DNA of 64,000 bases from Halomonas colorata (GCF_014897985.1 NZ_JABUZA010000003.1:124001-188000); one strand, 5' to 3'; positions 52,225 to 61,965 are shown, counted from the stretch's first letter. Notes: a model not told the origin generated them from the letters alone. Translations and numbers: made by a program.

Positions 52225-53661
52225 ATGACACAATCTTCTGTTGATCAGGCGTACCTGGCCAAGCGCCAGCTGCGTAGAGGCACCGCTGGCTGGCTACTTC
52301 TGGCAGGGCTTGGGGTGTCCTACGTTATATCGGGTGATTTCGCGGGGTGGAACTTTGGCATCGCCGAGGCCGGGTGGGGCGGGTTTGCGATTGCCGCCTG
52401 TTTAATGGCCTTGATGTATCTGGCGTTGGTGCTATCGCTTGCCGAGATGTCCGCCGCGATTCCCGCCGCCGGAGGTGGCTACAGCTTTGCCCGCCAGGCG
52501 ATGGGGCCGGCCGGGGGCTATTTAACCGGGCTGGCGGTACTCATCGAGTACGCTCTGGCGCCCGCCGCGATCGTGATTTTTATTGGCTCCGCGGTGGAAG
52601 CCCTCACCGGCCTGGATGGGCCGCTGGTGTATCTGCTGTTTTATGCGGCCTTTATCGGCATTCACCTGGCAGGGGTTGGGGAAGCGCTAAAGGTGATGAT
52701 GGTGATCAGCGGCTTGGCCGTGTTTGCCATTTTGGCCACGGCGGTAGCGCTGATCGGCAGTTTCGATGCGGACAATCTATTCGATATTGCGCCCACTGAC
52801 GCGGCCGGCGCCAGCACCTTTATGCCCTATGGCTGGTACGGTATCTGGGCGGCGCTGCCGTTTGGCATGTGGCTTTTTTTAGCCGTGGAAGGCGTACCGC
52901 TTGCCGCAGAAGAGGCCAAAGACCCCGCACGCGATATGCCCAGGGGGATTATTGCTGCGATGCTGTTCTTGCTCTTCACAGCCTTGCTGGTCGTGGTATT
53001 GCTGGCCGGAGCCGCAGGGGCTGAAATGATCGGCCAAAGCGGTGTGCCGCTGGTGGATGCACTTAACGCGGCGGGTAACCCAACGCTTGCTACGCTGGTT
53101 AACGTGCTGGGGCTGGCGGGCCTGATCGCCTCGTTCTTCTCGATTATTTATGGCTATAGCCGCCTGGTGTTTGCGCTTTCCCGAGCGGGTTACCTACCGA
53201 AAAAGCTGTCGCTGACTAGCAGCCGAAAAGTGCCTTACCTGGCGCTGATCGTGCCGGGCATCTTCGGCTTTCTGGCCTCGTTAAGCGGAGAGGGCGATCT
53301 GATCCTGGCGATGGCCGTGGTGGGCGCCACGCTTTCCTATGCGCTGATGGCACTTAGCCATATTCTGCTGCGCCTTAAGCGCCCCGACCTGCCGCGGCCC
53401 TATAAAACACCTGGGGGTATCGTCACGTCGTCTATCGCCCTAGTGCTGGCGCTGGTCGCCCTCACCGGCGTTTACGCGTTTGATCCGCGTGCATTTAATT
53501 ACACCATCGTGCTGTTTATCATCGGTGCGGCGTATTACTTCCTGTACAGCAAGAACAAGCTGGTGGCGAAAACCGCCGAGGAGGAGTTTGCGCTGGTCAT
53601 CGCCGAGCCGGACGTAACTCCCGCCACGCCAGAGCCGGCAATATCTGGCGCAAAACCGTAA
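52225..53661 (+). CDS. Ethanolamine permease, APC superfamily
   Basis: A 478-residue transporter with 12 hydrophobic segments. The N-terminus KRQLRRGTAGWLLLAGLGVSYVISGDFAGWNFG and PAAGGGYSFARQAMGPAGG near 85, and FLAVEGVPLAAEEAKDP near 218, match the proton-coupled ethanolamine permease subfamily (Eat). Its position after eutBC supports ethanolamine as substrate. The C-terminal tail is Glu/Pro/Ala-rich. The start lies 82 bp after the MITE-like element, so transcription from eutB must pass through the element or the gene has its own promoter. Confidence 0.9.
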   Translation: MTQSSVDQAYLAKRQLRRGTAGWLLLAGLGVSYVISGDFAGWNFGIAEAGWGGFAIAACLMALMYLALVLSLAEMSAAIPAAGGGYSFARQAMGPAGGYLTGLAVLIEYALAPAAIVIFIGSAVEALTGLDGPLVYLLFYAAFIGIHLAGVGEALKVMMVISGLAVFAILATAVALIGSFDADNLFDIAPTDAAGASTFMPYGWYGIWAALPFGMWLFLAVEGVPLAAEEAKDPARDMPRGIIAAMLFLLFTALLVVVLLAGAAGAEMIGQSGVPLVDALNAAGNPTLATLVNVLGLAGLIASFFSIIYGYSRLVFALSRAGYLPKKLSLTSSRKVPYLALIVPGIFGFLASLSGEGDLILAMAVVGATLSYALMALSHILLRLKRPDLPRPYKTPGGIVTSSIALVLALVALTGVYAFDPRAFNYTIVLFIIGAAYYFLYSKNKLVAKTAEEEFALVIAEPDVTPATPEPAISGAKP

Positions 53662-53679
53662 CGCGGCCGTCTTGCTGAT

Positions 53680-53711
53680 AAAGCCCCCGCGCTCAATAGC
53701 CCGGGGGCTTT
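53680..53711 (+). terminator. Hairpin terminator after the permease
   Basis: AAAGCCCCCG (53680-53689) and CGGGGGCTTT (53702-53711), perfect 10-bp stem with a 12-nt loop. The T-run is short (TTT), so it may be partly rho-dependent. Confidence 0.65.
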
Positions 53712-53751
53712 GCACCGTATAGGCTGGGGGAAAACGCCAAGAGATTCGCCT

Positions 53752-55515
53752 GTGAAAACCACGCCCGCCGACCGCCTGGCCGCCACCATTCTGCACGGTT
53801 TTGAAGCGTATCGAACGCGCTTTAAAGCCATCACCCAAGACGCCCATCGGCGGTTTCGCGAGGGCGCTTGGCGGGAAGGGCAGCAGGCCTCGGTTGATCG
53901 CATTAACCTCTATCAGCAGAAGGTCCAGGAGGGGCTGGCGAGCCTTAAACAGGCGTTTTCAGAAGACACGTTGGCCCACTGCGACCTGTGGCGCGAGGCG
54001 CGCGATCAGTATGCCGAGCGGATCAGCCAGCGGCTGGATTACGAACTGGCCGAGACGTTCTTCAATTCGCTGTTTTGCGCCGTGTTCAACCATCGCCATA
54101 TCCGCAACGACTGGATGTTTGTAGAAAGCTCTCGAGCCGACGCCGCGCACCGTTCGGGGATCGAACTATGTCGCCGCCACCGGGTCGGCGGTGATTGGCA
54201 AAATGCTTTGACCTGGGCACTGGACGGCGCCGGGCTTGAAAACCCCTTCGCCGATATGGCTAGCGATACACGCCTGGGCGCGGCGCGTCTGGCAGAGCTT
54301 CTGCCCGCCGCCATCGCTCACGCCGAAGACGCCGAGCTTGAGCTGCTCAACAGCATTTTCTACCGCAACAAGGGCGCCTATCTGGTGGGGCGGATAAGTG
54401 GCGGCGGCCAGCACGTACCGCTGGTACTGCCTATCCGCCACAGCGAACGCTTTGATGAACAGGCGGGCGCGGACCCCGGGCTGCATCTGGATACCGTGCT
54501 GATCGACTCCGACGATGTGGCGATAATTTTCTCGTTCACCCGCGCCTACTTTCAGGTAGATGTAGCGGTGCCCGGCGAGTTTGTCGATTACCTCCAGACG
54601 CTGATGCCCCATAAACCGGCCGGTGAGCTGTATGCAGCCATTGGTTTTTTCAAGCACGGCAAAACCGAGTTCTTTCGTGCCCTGAACCGCCAGGTCGCCA
54701 AGCGCGAAGACCAGTTCGTGATTGCCCCGGGCGTGCGCGGCATGGTGATGGCGGTGTTTGTGCTACCGAGTTTTCGCATGGTATTCAAGGTCATCAAGGA
54801 CAAGTTTGACCCCGCCAAGGACGTGACACATGCCGTGGTGCGCGAAAAGTACCGTCTGGTAAAGCGCCACGACCGGGTGGGACGCATGGCCGACACTCAG
54901 GAGTTCTCCAACTTCACGGTCCGCAAGGATCATTTCGCCCCCGAGTGTTTGGCCCACCTGCTGGACGTTGCGCCCTCTACGGTTTATTTAAAAGGCGAGA
55001 AAGTCATCATCAAGCACTGCTATACCGAGCGCATGATGACCCCGCTGAATATTTACCTGGAGCAGTGCAGTCATGAGGCGCAGCTGGCCGTGCTCAAGGA
55101 CTACGGCGATGCCATCAAGCAGATGGCGGCGGCCAATATTTTTCCCGGCGATATGCTGCTTAAAAACTTTGGCGTTACGCGCCAGGGGCGGGTGATCTTC
55201 TACGACTACGATGAAGTGTGCTATCTCACCGAATGCCACTTTCGCGCCATTCCTGTCTCAAGCGATGGCGATTACCTGAGCGGTGGAAATGAAAGCTTCT
55301 CCATTGGCCCGAACGATATCTTTCCCGAGGAGTTTGGCCCGTTCATGTTTGCCAACCCGGAGCGGCTGCGGATTTTCAAGACCTTCCATCCCGAGCTCTT
55401 CGAGGTCAGCTACTGGCAGGGCCTGCAGCAGGCCATTGTCGATGGCCGTATCATTGACGTGTACCCTTATGGAAACGAGCAGCGCTTTGTAGACGCTGAA
55501 CAGCAACTGCGGTAA
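53752..55515 (+). CDS. aceK: Isocitrate dehydrogenase kinase/phosphatase
   Basis: A 587-residue bifunctional enzyme that phosphorylates and dephosphorylates isocitrate dehydrogenase, diverting carbon to the glyoxylate shunt on acetate. Conserved features include the ATP-loop region APGVRGMVMAVFVLPSF near 330 with KVIKDKFDPAK, and the catalytic FPGDMLLKNFGVTRQGRVIFYDYDEV near 465-490 (several pieces). The start is uncertain: GTG at 53752 (product begins MKTTPADRLAA) fits the family, whereas a TTG at 53710 lies in the terminator stem. It stands next to ethanolamine genes, whose acetaldehyde product feeds acetyl-CoA. Confidence 0.93.
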   Translation: MKTTPADRLAATILHGFEAYRTRFKAITQDAHRRFREGAWREGQQASVDRINLYQQKVQEGLASLKQAFSEDTLAHCDLWREARDQYAERISQRLDYELAETFFNSLFCAVFNHRHIRNDWMFVESSRADAAHRSGIELCRRHRVGGDWQNALTWALDGAGLENPFADMASDTRLGAARLAELLPAAIAHAEDAELELLNSIFYRNKGAYLVGRISGGGQHVPLVLPIRHSERFDEQAGADPGLHLDTVLIDSDDVAIIFSFTRAYFQVDVAVPGEFVDYLQTLMPHKPAGELYAAIGFFKHGKTEFFRALNRQVAKREDQFVIAPGVRGMVMAVFVLPSFRMVFKVIKDKFDPAKDVTHAVVREKYRLVKRHDRVGRMADTQEFSNFTVRKDHFAPECLAHLLDVAPSTVYLKGEKVIIKHCYTERMMTPLNIYLEQCSHEAQLAVLKDYGDAIKQMAAANIFPGDMLLKNFGVTRQGRVIFYDYDEVCYLTECHFRAIPVSSDGDYLSGGNESFSIGPNDIFPEEFGPFMFANPERLRIFKTFHPELFEVSYWQGLQQAIVDGRIIDVYPYGNEQRFVDAEQQLR

Positions 55516-55530
55516 AGCAGCGAGGTAATC

Positions 55531-56241
55531 ATGACGACAGCGCGCCATCTGGTGGTATTTACCGGCTCGGGGATCAGCGCCGAAAGTGGTATCAAGACAT
55601 TTCGCGCAAGCGACGGGCTGTGGGAAGACCATCCGGTTGAAGAGGTGGCCACGCCGCAAGGCTGGCAGCGTGACCCCGAGCGCGTATTGGGTTTTTATAA
55701 CCAGCGCCGCGACCAGATCCGCAAGGCCAAGCCCAACGCGGCGCACCGTGCGCTGGCAAGCCTTGAGCAGGCGGGCTTCAAGGTCACCATCATCACCCAG
55801 AACATCGATGACCTGCACGAGCGGGCAGGCTCCAGCCAGGTGATTCACCTGCATGGAGAAGTACTCAATGCGCGCTCCAGTGTAGATGAGCGCATGCGCT
55901 ATCCGCTGAAAGGCAATATTGTGCTGGGCGATGTGTGCGATAAAGGCAGCCAGCTGCGCCCGGATGTGGTCTGGTTTGGCGAAGCCGTACCGCTGTTTGA
56001 AGAGGCCTGTGAGATTGCCACCCAGGCAGATTTCTTGCTGGTGGTGGGCACGTCGCTTGCGGTGATGCCGGCCGCGTCGCTACTCTCTTACATCGACTAC
56101 GATACGCCGTGCGCGCTGATTGACCCTGATGCCGATGCGCTGAGCCCACCCGGCGTGGCGGCCATCAACGCCACCGCCGGGGAGGGCGTGCCTGCCTTGG
56201 TGGAACAATGGAAAGCACGCGGTAAGCTGTTGCTACCGTAA
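55531..56241 (+). CDS. NAD-dependent protein deacylase (sirtuin) without zinc cysteines
   Basis: A 236-residue Sir2-family protein. NAD-binding GSGISAESGIKTFR near 11, TQNIDDLHERAG near 90 and catalytic His in VIHLHGE near 109 are all present. FYNQRR near 55 keeps the Tyr-xx-Arg that marks class III desuccinylase/demalonylase sirtuins such as CobB. The usual four zinc cysteines after the catalytic His are missing: the region shows only one Cys (DVCDKGSQLRPDVVWFGE). GAGG precedes the ATG. Transcribed after aceK with a 15-base gap, so it could share its promoter. Confidence 0.85.
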   Translation: MTTARHLVVFTGSGISAESGIKTFRASDGLWEDHPVEEVATPQGWQRDPERVLGFYNQRRDQIRKAKPNAAHRALASLEQAGFKVTIITQNIDDLHERAGSSQVIHLHGEVLNARSSVDERMRYPLKGNIVLGDVCDKGSQLRPDVVWFGEAVPLFEEACEIATQADFLLVVGTSLAVMPAASLLSYIDYDTPCALIDPDADALSPPGVAAINATAGEGVPALVEQWKARGKLLLP

Positions 56242-56278
56242 GTTCAGGTGATCCATCGGTTCAGGTAATTAAGAGACG

Positions 56279-57550
56279 CTAATCCTCTGTAAACCAGGCC
56301 TTCATGACATCAGTAATTTGGGCCATCTCCGCAGGCGATGTGATATAGGCAGGCATGGTGTAAAGCCAGCGGCCAAACGGGCGCAGCCATACGCCGCGCT
56401 GGCGGGCAAAGCTCGCCACGCCGGCAAGCGCATCTGCCGTGTGCGTTTCGATGACTGCCGTGGCGCCAAGAACACGCACGTCGGCCACCGCCGGGTGAGC
56501 GTTTAACGCGCGGTCATCGAGTAGCTCGCGTTTTAGCGTCTGGTTGAGCATGGCGATTTTGCCTAGATAATCCTCTTCTTCAAATACCCGCAAGCTCTCG
56601 AGTGCGACGCGGCAGGCCAGTGGGTTTCCCATAAAGGTAGGGCCGTGCATAAAGGCATGCTGCGCGCTGTCGCCGATAAAAGCGGCGTGAACGCGGTCCG
56701 TGGCAAGCGTTGCCGCATGACCCAGGTAGCCGCCGGTCAGACCTTTAGAAAGCACCATGATATCCGGCGTGACGCCTGCATGGTCGGCGGCAAACAGCTT
56801 GCCGGTGCGCCCGAAGCCGGTGGCTACTTCGTCAAACACCAGCAATACGCCAAACTCATCGCACAACGCTCGCGCACCGCGCAGGTACGCAGGCGAGGTC
56901 ATGTTCAGCCCGCCGGCGGCTTGCAGCAGCGGCTCCATCAGCAGAGCGGCGATCTCGGCATGGTGGCGCTCAAGAATGCTGCGCAAGGCGTTAAGGTCCG
57001 CTTCGACCTGCTCAGGCGAGGCATCAAAAGGGGCCGTAGGCGCGGGTGCAAAGTGATGCTTTGGCAACAGGCCGGCAAACAGGCTGTGCATGCCCTCTTC
57101 CGGGTCGCAGACCGCCATGCAGCCAGTGGTGTCGCCGTGGTACGCCTTCATCAACGACAGCATCTTGCATTTGCCGGGGCGCCCGCTCAGCACCTGGTAT
57201 TGAAGCGCCATCTTCATTGCCACTTCCATGCCCACCGAGCCGCTGTCGGAGTAGAAAACGTGATTAAGCCCGGCGGGGGTGATGCGTACCAGCTCACGGG
57301 CCAGCTGATCGGCGGGCTCGTGGGTCAGACCGCCCAGCATCACATGGCACAGCGTGCCCGCCTGCTCGCGAATGGCTGCCACCAGGCGTGGGTGGCTGTA
57401 ACCGTGAATCATGCACCACCAGGAACAGGTGGCATCCAGCAGGCGCTCGCCGCTTTCAAGCTCAAAATGAGCGCCGCTGCCGCCGACCACTCTGGGAGCG
57501 GGCGTTTGGGTTTTAATATGCGCATAGGGATGCCAAACCGGCGAACTCAT
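56279..57550 (-). CDS. bioA: Adenosylmethionine-8-amino-7-oxononanoate aminotransferase
   Basis: A 423-residue PLP enzyme (class III aminotransferase) that makes 7,8-diaminopelargonate using S-adenosylmethionine as amino donor. Landmarks: WHPYAH at the start, CSWWCMIHGYSHP near 42, YSDSGSVGMEVAMK near 100, AYHGDTTG near 140, FDEVATGFGRTGKLF near 235 and the PLP Lys in LSKGLTGGYLGH near 268. Last gene of bioBFHCDA, overlapping bioD by 4 bases. Confidence 0.95.
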   Translation of the reverse strand: MSSPVWHPYAHIKTQTPAPRVVGGSGAHFELESGERLLDATCSWWCMIHGYSHPRLVAAIREQAGTLCHVMLGGLTHEPADQLARELVRITPAGLNHVFYSDSGSVGMEVAMKMALQYQVLSGRPGKCKMLSLMKAYHGDTTGCMAVCDPEEGMHSLFAGLLPKHHFAPAPTAPFDASPEQVEADLNALRSILERHHAEIAALLMEPLLQAAGGLNMTSPAYLRGARALCDEFGVLLVFDEVATGFGRTGKLFAADHAGVTPDIMVLSKGLTGGYLGHAATLATDRVHAAFIGDSAQHAFMHGPTFMGNPLACRVALESLRVFEEEDYLGKIAMLNQTLKRELLDDRALNAHPAVADVRVLGATAVIETHTADALAGVASFARQRGVWLRPFGRWLYTMPAYITSPAEMAQITDVMKAWFTED

Positions 57551-58236
57551 AAGGCCTCCAGAGAGAGATAGCGATGGGCGGTAGCGGCATCGGGGTTTGC
57601 CAAATGAGGGATGATGCCCAGGCAGGGCGCCGTCAGCTTGTCCTCAAGATGGGCGATATTACTCGCAAAGCGAGCAGGCTGAGCCTCAAAGGCAGGATCA
57701 ACCACGCTGCCTGCCCAGCCCGCAAGCGTCAGGCCATCGGCGCGAATAGCTTCGGCTGTTAAACGCGCGTGATTCAGGCAGCCGAGCTTTAAACCAACCA
57801 CCAGGATGACTGGTAGCCTCAACGCGATCGCAATGTCAGCAAAGTCCTCCTGCTCGTTGAGCGGCACGCGCCAGCCGCCTGCGCCCTCGATCAACATGAA
57901 GTCCCGGGCCGTCTGGCTAAGCGTTTCGCGCAGCAGACGGGTGATATCACTCACACTTAGCGACTTGCCCGCTTCCAGCGCGGCCAGATGAGGTGCGATG
58001 GCTGGTTCAAAGGTGAGCGGGTTGACCGTGGTGTAGTCGACCGGTGGCTCGCATTGGCGTTGCAGCGCCAGGGCATCACTATTGCGCAGCCCATCAGGCG
58101 TTTGCATGCTGCCAGAGGCGATGGGTTTGAGCCCCAGCGTACTTAGCTGTTGGCGTTGGGCCGCATGGAGTAGCGCGCCGGTAACGAGCGTTTTGCCCGC
58201 ATCGGTATCGGTGCCGGTGACGAAGAAACACGTCAT
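57547..58236 (-). CDS. bioD: Dethiobiotin synthetase
   Basis: A 229-residue ATP-dependent carboxylase closing the ureido ring of dethiobiotin. The P-loop is VTGTDTDAGKTLV near residue 6; KPIASG near 37 and IEGAGGWRVPL near 114 carry the substrate and metal contacts. Overlaps bioC by 4 bases upstream and bioA by 4 bases downstream. Confidence 0.95.
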   Translation of the reverse strand: MTCFFVTGTDTDAGKTLVTGALLHAAQRQQLSTLGLKPIASGSMQTPDGLRNSDALALQRQCEPPVDYTTVNPLTFEPAIAPHLAALEAGKSLSVSDITRLLRETLSQTARDFMLIEGAGGWRVPLNEQEDFADIAIALRLPVILVVGLKLGCLNHARLTAEAIRADGLTLAGWAGSVVDPAFEAQPARFASNIAHLEDKLTAPCLGIIPHLANPDAATAHRYLSLEAL

Positions 58237-59027
58237 CGAGGTTTCTCCAGCTGCAAGCTTAGGCAGTGGTAGCTGACCGGCAGCCCCCGTGGCTCGCGAA
58301 GCTGCTCAAAGCGCGCTGCTGCCGCTGTCAGGTCAGCCCGGGTGAGCGTAGCATTGGGTCTGGCCACTTGGGCGCCCACCCCCTTGATGGAGGCCATGAC
58401 CGCCTTGAAATCAGGGTAAAAAAACGTCTCCACCCAAGTCGACTGCTTCAATGAGAGCAGGCCACTTTTGCTGATAGCGGCTTCAAGCACGCAACATGCT
58501 GGCGTTTTCAGCACAGCGTCTGGCCGCTGCCAGGCGAAGGCAATCTCGCTGAGCGTGCCGGGCAGCAGTGTAGTAATGAACGCCTGGCCGCCCGGGGCCA
58601 ATACGCGATAAAGCGCCTCCATGACGGCCAAGCTGTCGCGGCACCACTGGATCGCCAGATTGGAAAATACCAGGTCCAACGATTCTGCGGGCAGGGGTAA
58701 CGATTCGGCACTGCCCAGTTGCCAGGTAATCGTATCGCCATGGCGCGCCCGGGCGTGTTCCAGCATACCCGGTGCAATATCCAGCCCCGTCACGTGCGCG
58801 GTGGGGTAACGAGCGGCCAGCCGCTGCGACCAGTAGCCGGTGCCGCACCCCAGGTCGAGTATGTGCTGGGCGGTGCCTGGCAGGCCGCGCCACAGCGACT
58901 CGCCGATATGCCGCTGGGCGCTGGCCAGAGTGTCATAACGAGACGCCGCCCGAGAGAAGGCGCGGGCTACTTTGGCCGGCCAGTCAGCCTCGGGCGGTAG
59001 CAGCGGTTGCGCGGTGCTGAGACTCAT
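58233..59027 (-). CDS. bioC: Malonyl-ACP O-methyltransferase
   Basis: A 264-residue SAM-dependent methyltransferase that methylates malonyl-ACP to start pimelate assembly. It contains VARAFSRAASRYD near 20, the SAM motif ILDLGCGTGYWSQRLA near 55, GLDIAPGML near 80 and FSNLAIQWC near 120, all characteristic of BioC. ATG at 59027 follows a near-perfect AAGGAGGT; the open frame continues upstream inside bioH. Overlaps bioH by 4 bases. Confidence 0.93.
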   Translation of the reverse strand: MSLSTAQPLLPPEADWPAKVARAFSRAASRYDTLASAQRHIGESLWRGLPGTAQHILDLGCGTGYWSQRLAARYPTAHVTGLDIAPGMLEHARARHGDTITWQLGSAESLPLPAESLDLVFSNLAIQWCRDSLAVMEALYRVLAPGGQAFITTLLPGTLSEIAFAWQRPDAVLKTPACCVLEAAISKSGLLSLKQSTWVETFFYPDFKAVMASIKGVGAQVARPNATLTRADLTAAAARFEQLREPRGLPVSYHCLSLQLEKPR

Positions 59028-59740
59028 GCGACCTCCTTTGCGGATAACAAGGCGGCCTGAGTGGCGAGCAGTGAGGCCAGATGTGTCGGCTGCGAAAGCA
59101 TCGGACCATGGCCACATTGCTCAAGCGTCAGCGCCTCGTGGCGTGCAGTTTGGCTTGCCAGCGGGTCGTGCTCGCCTACCAGGTGAACCACCGGACAAGG
59201 AGGTGTTTTGAGGCGCCGGCGGTTATCCAGCGTGGCCAGCCAGTGAAGGCCCGTAGCCAGTGTCGTGTGATCTGCAACAGGCGTCTTGCCCAATAACTCG
59301 CGAAGCTGTGCATGAGCGTGATGGGGCGTGGGCTCGCCCTGGGCCTGCCAGTGCAGGAAGTGCCGCCAAGCGGCATCAGGGCGGTGCGCAAATACTGCCT
59401 GGAAGTCGGCAAGCTCTGCGGCAAGCGTGCTGCCCGGCGCACAGAATCGGGCGCCTGCTCCCAGCAGCACTAGCCCCCTCGGCGCGGGCAGGTAATCAAG
59501 CAGGGCGGTTGCCAGCAGGCCGCCCAACGACCACCCCACCCACACCGCATCGCTTGGCAGACGGTTCGCCATGGCCGCGGCAAGTGTCTCCATGGTGGCG
59601 TTGCCAGGTAGAGAGGGCGTCTTGCCGTAGCCTGGCCAGTCAACGGTGACCACATCAACGTTGTCTGGCCAGTGGGGCTCAAGCGGCTGCCAGATGCGCT
59701 GGTCAATTCCCCAGCCGGAAAGCATTACCAGGCGTGTCAT
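59024..59740 (-). CDS. bioH: Pimeloyl-ACP methyl ester esterase
   Basis: A 238-residue alpha/beta hydrolase that removes the BioC-added methyl from pimeloyl-ACP. The nucleophile Ser is in VGWSLGGLLA near residue 70, the Asp in VGEHDPLAS near 192 and the His in CGHGPML near 212; GWGIDQRIW near 10 is typical of BioH. Its place between bioF and bioC, with 4-base overlaps on both sides, supports the assignment. Confidence 0.92.
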   Translation of the reverse strand: MTRLVMLSGWGIDQRIWQPLEPHWPDNVDVVTVDWPGYGKTPSLPGNATMETLAAAMANRLPSDAVWVGWSLGGLLATALLDYLPAPRGLVLLGAGARFCAPGSTLAAELADFQAVFAHRPDAAWRHFLHWQAQGEPTPHHAHAQLRELLGKTPVADHTTLATGLHWLATLDNRRRLKTPPCPVVHLVGEHDPLASQTARHEALTLEQCGHGPMLSQPTHLASLLATQAALLSAKEVA

Positions 59741-60882
59741 GAAATCTCCCGACGGCAGGCGTCCAATGTCTCAAGCAACTGATCAATATCGCCGCGCGAA
59801 TGGCGGGCGCTCAGCGTGATCCGCAGGCGCGACTCACCCTTGGGCACTGTCGGTGGACGAATCGCGCCAACATCGATCCCCGCGTGGTGCAGGCGTTCGG
59901 CCCACAGCATTAAGCGCGATTCGCTTCCCAGCAACAGCGGCTGAATGGGCGTGCGTGATTCGCCGAGTGGCAGGTTGAGCCGCCAGGCCTCCTCACGAAA
60001 GTAACTGATATACCGCTCAAGGCGCTCGCGGTGCTCGGGTTCACGCTGAACAATGGTGAGCGCTTGAAGCGTCGCGGCGGCAACGCCGGGCGGCTGCGCG
60101 GTGGTGTAGACATAGCTTCTGGCGAACTGGGTCAGGTGGTCAATGAGCAGCGCATCACCCGCGACGAACGCACCGCCAGTACCTAGCGCCTTGCCTAGCG
60201 TGCCCACCAGAATGGGCACTTGCTGGCTACTCCAGCGAGGCCCGACGCAACCGCTACCGTTAACGCCCATAACGCCCATGCCATGGGCATCATCGATCAT
60301 CAGCCAGGCGTCATGCTGCTGGCTTACCTGCGCCAGAGCGGCAATATCGGCCACGTCGCCGTCCATGCTGAAGACACCGTCGCTTACCACCAGCTTGTGT
60401 GTACAGGCGCTGCGTGCCATCAGGCGGGTCAAATCGTCAATATCGTTATGGTGGTAGCGCCGCGAGCGAGCGCCGCTCAGCGCACTGCCATCCAGCAGTG
60501 AGGCGTGATTGAGTCGATCGTGAAAGATGGCCGTATCAGTATCGGCAAGCGCTTGGAGTACGCCCAGATTCGCCATATAGCCGGTGGAGAACAGCAGCGC
60601 GTGCTCGCGCCCCGTCCAGGCGGCCAATGCCTCTTCCAGGGCTTCATGAATCGCTAGGTGGCCGTTTACCAGATGCGATGCGCCGGCACCCGCGCCAAAC
60701 CGTCGGGCACCTTCGGCCTGAGCGTTCTGGACCCGCGGGTCTTTCGCCAGGCCGAGGTAGTCATTGCCTGCGAAATCCAGCAATTCCGGCTGCCTGATGC
60801 GCCGAGTGCGCCACTGCCGAGCATGCTGGCGAGTATCATGAGCATAGCCTAGCCGCTCACGCCACGCTTTAGACACTGGCAT
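59737..60882 (-). CDS. bioF: 8-amino-7-oxononanoate synthase
   Basis: A 381-residue PLP enzyme (alpha-oxoamine synthase) joining pimeloyl-ACP/CoA and alanine. Landmarks are [18 protein letters not shown] near 32, [22 protein letters not shown] near 137-158 (two pieces), [10 protein letters not shown] near 204 and the PLP Lys in [14 protein letters not shown] near 240. ATG at 60882 gives a family-length protein and overlaps bioB by 14 bases; earlier in-frame starts lie deep in bioB. Confidence 0.94.
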   Translation of the reverse strand: MPVSKAWRERLGYAHDTRQHARQWRTRRIRQPELLDFAGNDYLGLAKDPRVQNAQAEGARRFGAGAGASHLVNGHLAIHEALEEALAAWTGREHALLFSTGYMANLGVLQALADTDTAIFHDRLNHASLLDGSALSGARSRRYHHNDIDDLTRLMARSACTHKLVVSDGVFSMDGDVADIAALAQVSQQHDAWLMIDDAHGMGVMGVNGSGCVGPRWSSQQVPILVGTLGKALGTGGAFVAGDALLIDHLTQFARSYVYTTAQPPGVAAATLQALTIVQREPEHRERLERYISYFREEAWRLNLPLGESRTPIQPLLLGSESRLMLWAERLHHAGIDVGAIRPPTVPKGESRLRITLSARHSRGDIDQLLETLDACRREIS

Positions 60883-61933
60883 CCACCGCAAGCTCGGCGG
60901 CGCGTTCATTAAGCCGTTGCTGCTGCGCCTGCTGGGCAAGGCGTGCGGCCTGAGTATCTTCACTTTCACAGGTCTCGCGCTTTTCAGGGTGAAGGCCCAG
61001 CTTGGCAAACAGGGCGCGGTCGCGGTCGGCCTGAGGATTGCCGGTGGTTAGCAGCTTGTCACCGTAGAAGATCGAGTTGGCGCCCGCCAGAAACGCCAGC
61101 GCCTGGGTAGATTCGCTCATCTGCTCGCGCCCGGCCGAAAGACGCACGTGGCTTTGCGGCATCATTATACGGGCAACGGCGATGGCGCGGATAAATTCGA
61201 GAGGGTCCATGTCGTCTGCGTTTTCCAGCGGCGTGCCGGGTACTTTTACCAGCATGTTGATCGGCACTGACTCTGGGTGGGGAGTGAGTTTCGCCAGCTG
61301 TTGCAGCAGGGCGCTTCTATCCTGGGCGTCTTCGCCCATGCCCAAAATGCCACCCGAACATACCTTCATGCCCGCGTCGCGCACCGTGGCCAGGGTCTCC
61401 AAGCGGTCGCTATAGGTGCGTGTGGTGATGATCTCGCCGTAATAGTCGGGCGATGTGTCTAGATTATGGTTGTAGTAATCAAGCCCAGCGGCCGCCAGGC
61501 GGCTGGCCTGAAGATTGTCCACCATGCCCAGCGTCATGCAGGTTTCAAGCCCCAAGGCCTTTACCTGACGCACCATCTCTTCAACCAGCACTAAATCCTT
61601 GTCGCGAGGGCTGCGCCATGCAGCCCCCATGCAGAAGCGGCTGGCGCCTGCCGCTTTTGCCGCCTGAGCTTGCTCGACGACCTTTTCGATCTCCAGCAGC
61701 TTCTCTTTTTCGAGCTTCGTGTTGTAGTGGCCGGATTGGGGGCAGTACTTGCAGTCTTCCGGGCAGGCGCCGGTTTTTATCGACAGTAACGTGGATATCT
61801 GCACGGCGTTGGCATCAAAGTGCGCCCGGTGAACCTGCTGGGCCTGAAACAGCAGATCATTGAACGGCAGCGCAAAAAGCGCATTGATTTCGTCTAACGT
61901 CCAGTCATGGCGGGGGGCGGCAGTCGCAGTCAT
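60869..61933 (-). CDS. bioB: Biotin synthase
   Basis: A 354-residue radical-SAM enzyme inserting sulfur into dethiobiotin. The radical-SAM cluster ligands are C57, C61 and C64 in [14 protein letters not shown], and [2Fe-2S] ligands appear in [16 protein letters not shown] and MKVCSGG, with the Arg in SAGREQMS. First gene of the operon. The ATG at 61933 has no Shine-Dalgarno sequence and directly adjoins a BirA-type operator. Confidence 0.96.
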   Translation of the reverse strand: MTATAAPRHDWTLDEINALFALPFNDLLFQAQQVHRAHFDANAVQISTLLSIKTGACPEDCKYCPQSGHYNTKLEKEKLLEIEKVVEQAQAAKAAGASRFCMGAAWRSPRDKDLVLVEEMVRQVKALGLETCMTLGMVDNLQASRLAAAGLDYYNHNLDTSPDYYGEIITTRTYSDRLETLATVRDAGMKVCSGGILGMGEDAQDRSALLQQLAKLTPHPESVPINMLVKVPGTPLENADDMDPLEFIRAIAVARIMMPQSHVRLSAGREQMSESTQALAFLAGANSIFYGDKLLTTGNPQADRDRALFAKLGLHPEKRETCESEDTQAARLAQQAQQQRLNERAAELAVDASV

Positions 61934-61965
61934 CGGTAAACCATTTCAGTTTAATAAGTTGACTA
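61934..61965 (-). promoter_or_regulatory. Candidate BirA operator of the bio operon
   Basis: On the minus strand TAGTCAACT, 14 bases, then GGTTTACCG, against the BirA consensus TTGTAAACC-N14/15-GGTTTACAA (6 of 9 and 7 of 9 matches). It ends at the base next to the bioB ATG. A possible promoter lies upstream (TTGGCG, then an AT-rich ACTTATTAAA about 17 bases on). Confidence 0.6.

Noticed and set aside
49747..53661. Ethanolamine microcompartment locus
   Set aside because: No shell protein, eutA, aldehyde dehydrogenase or phosphotransacetylase genes are present; this is the simple eutBC plus permease arrangement.
56279..61933. bioBFHCDA operon as a novel cluster
   Set aside because: Gene set and order are common in gammaproteobacteria; only the operator position is unusual.
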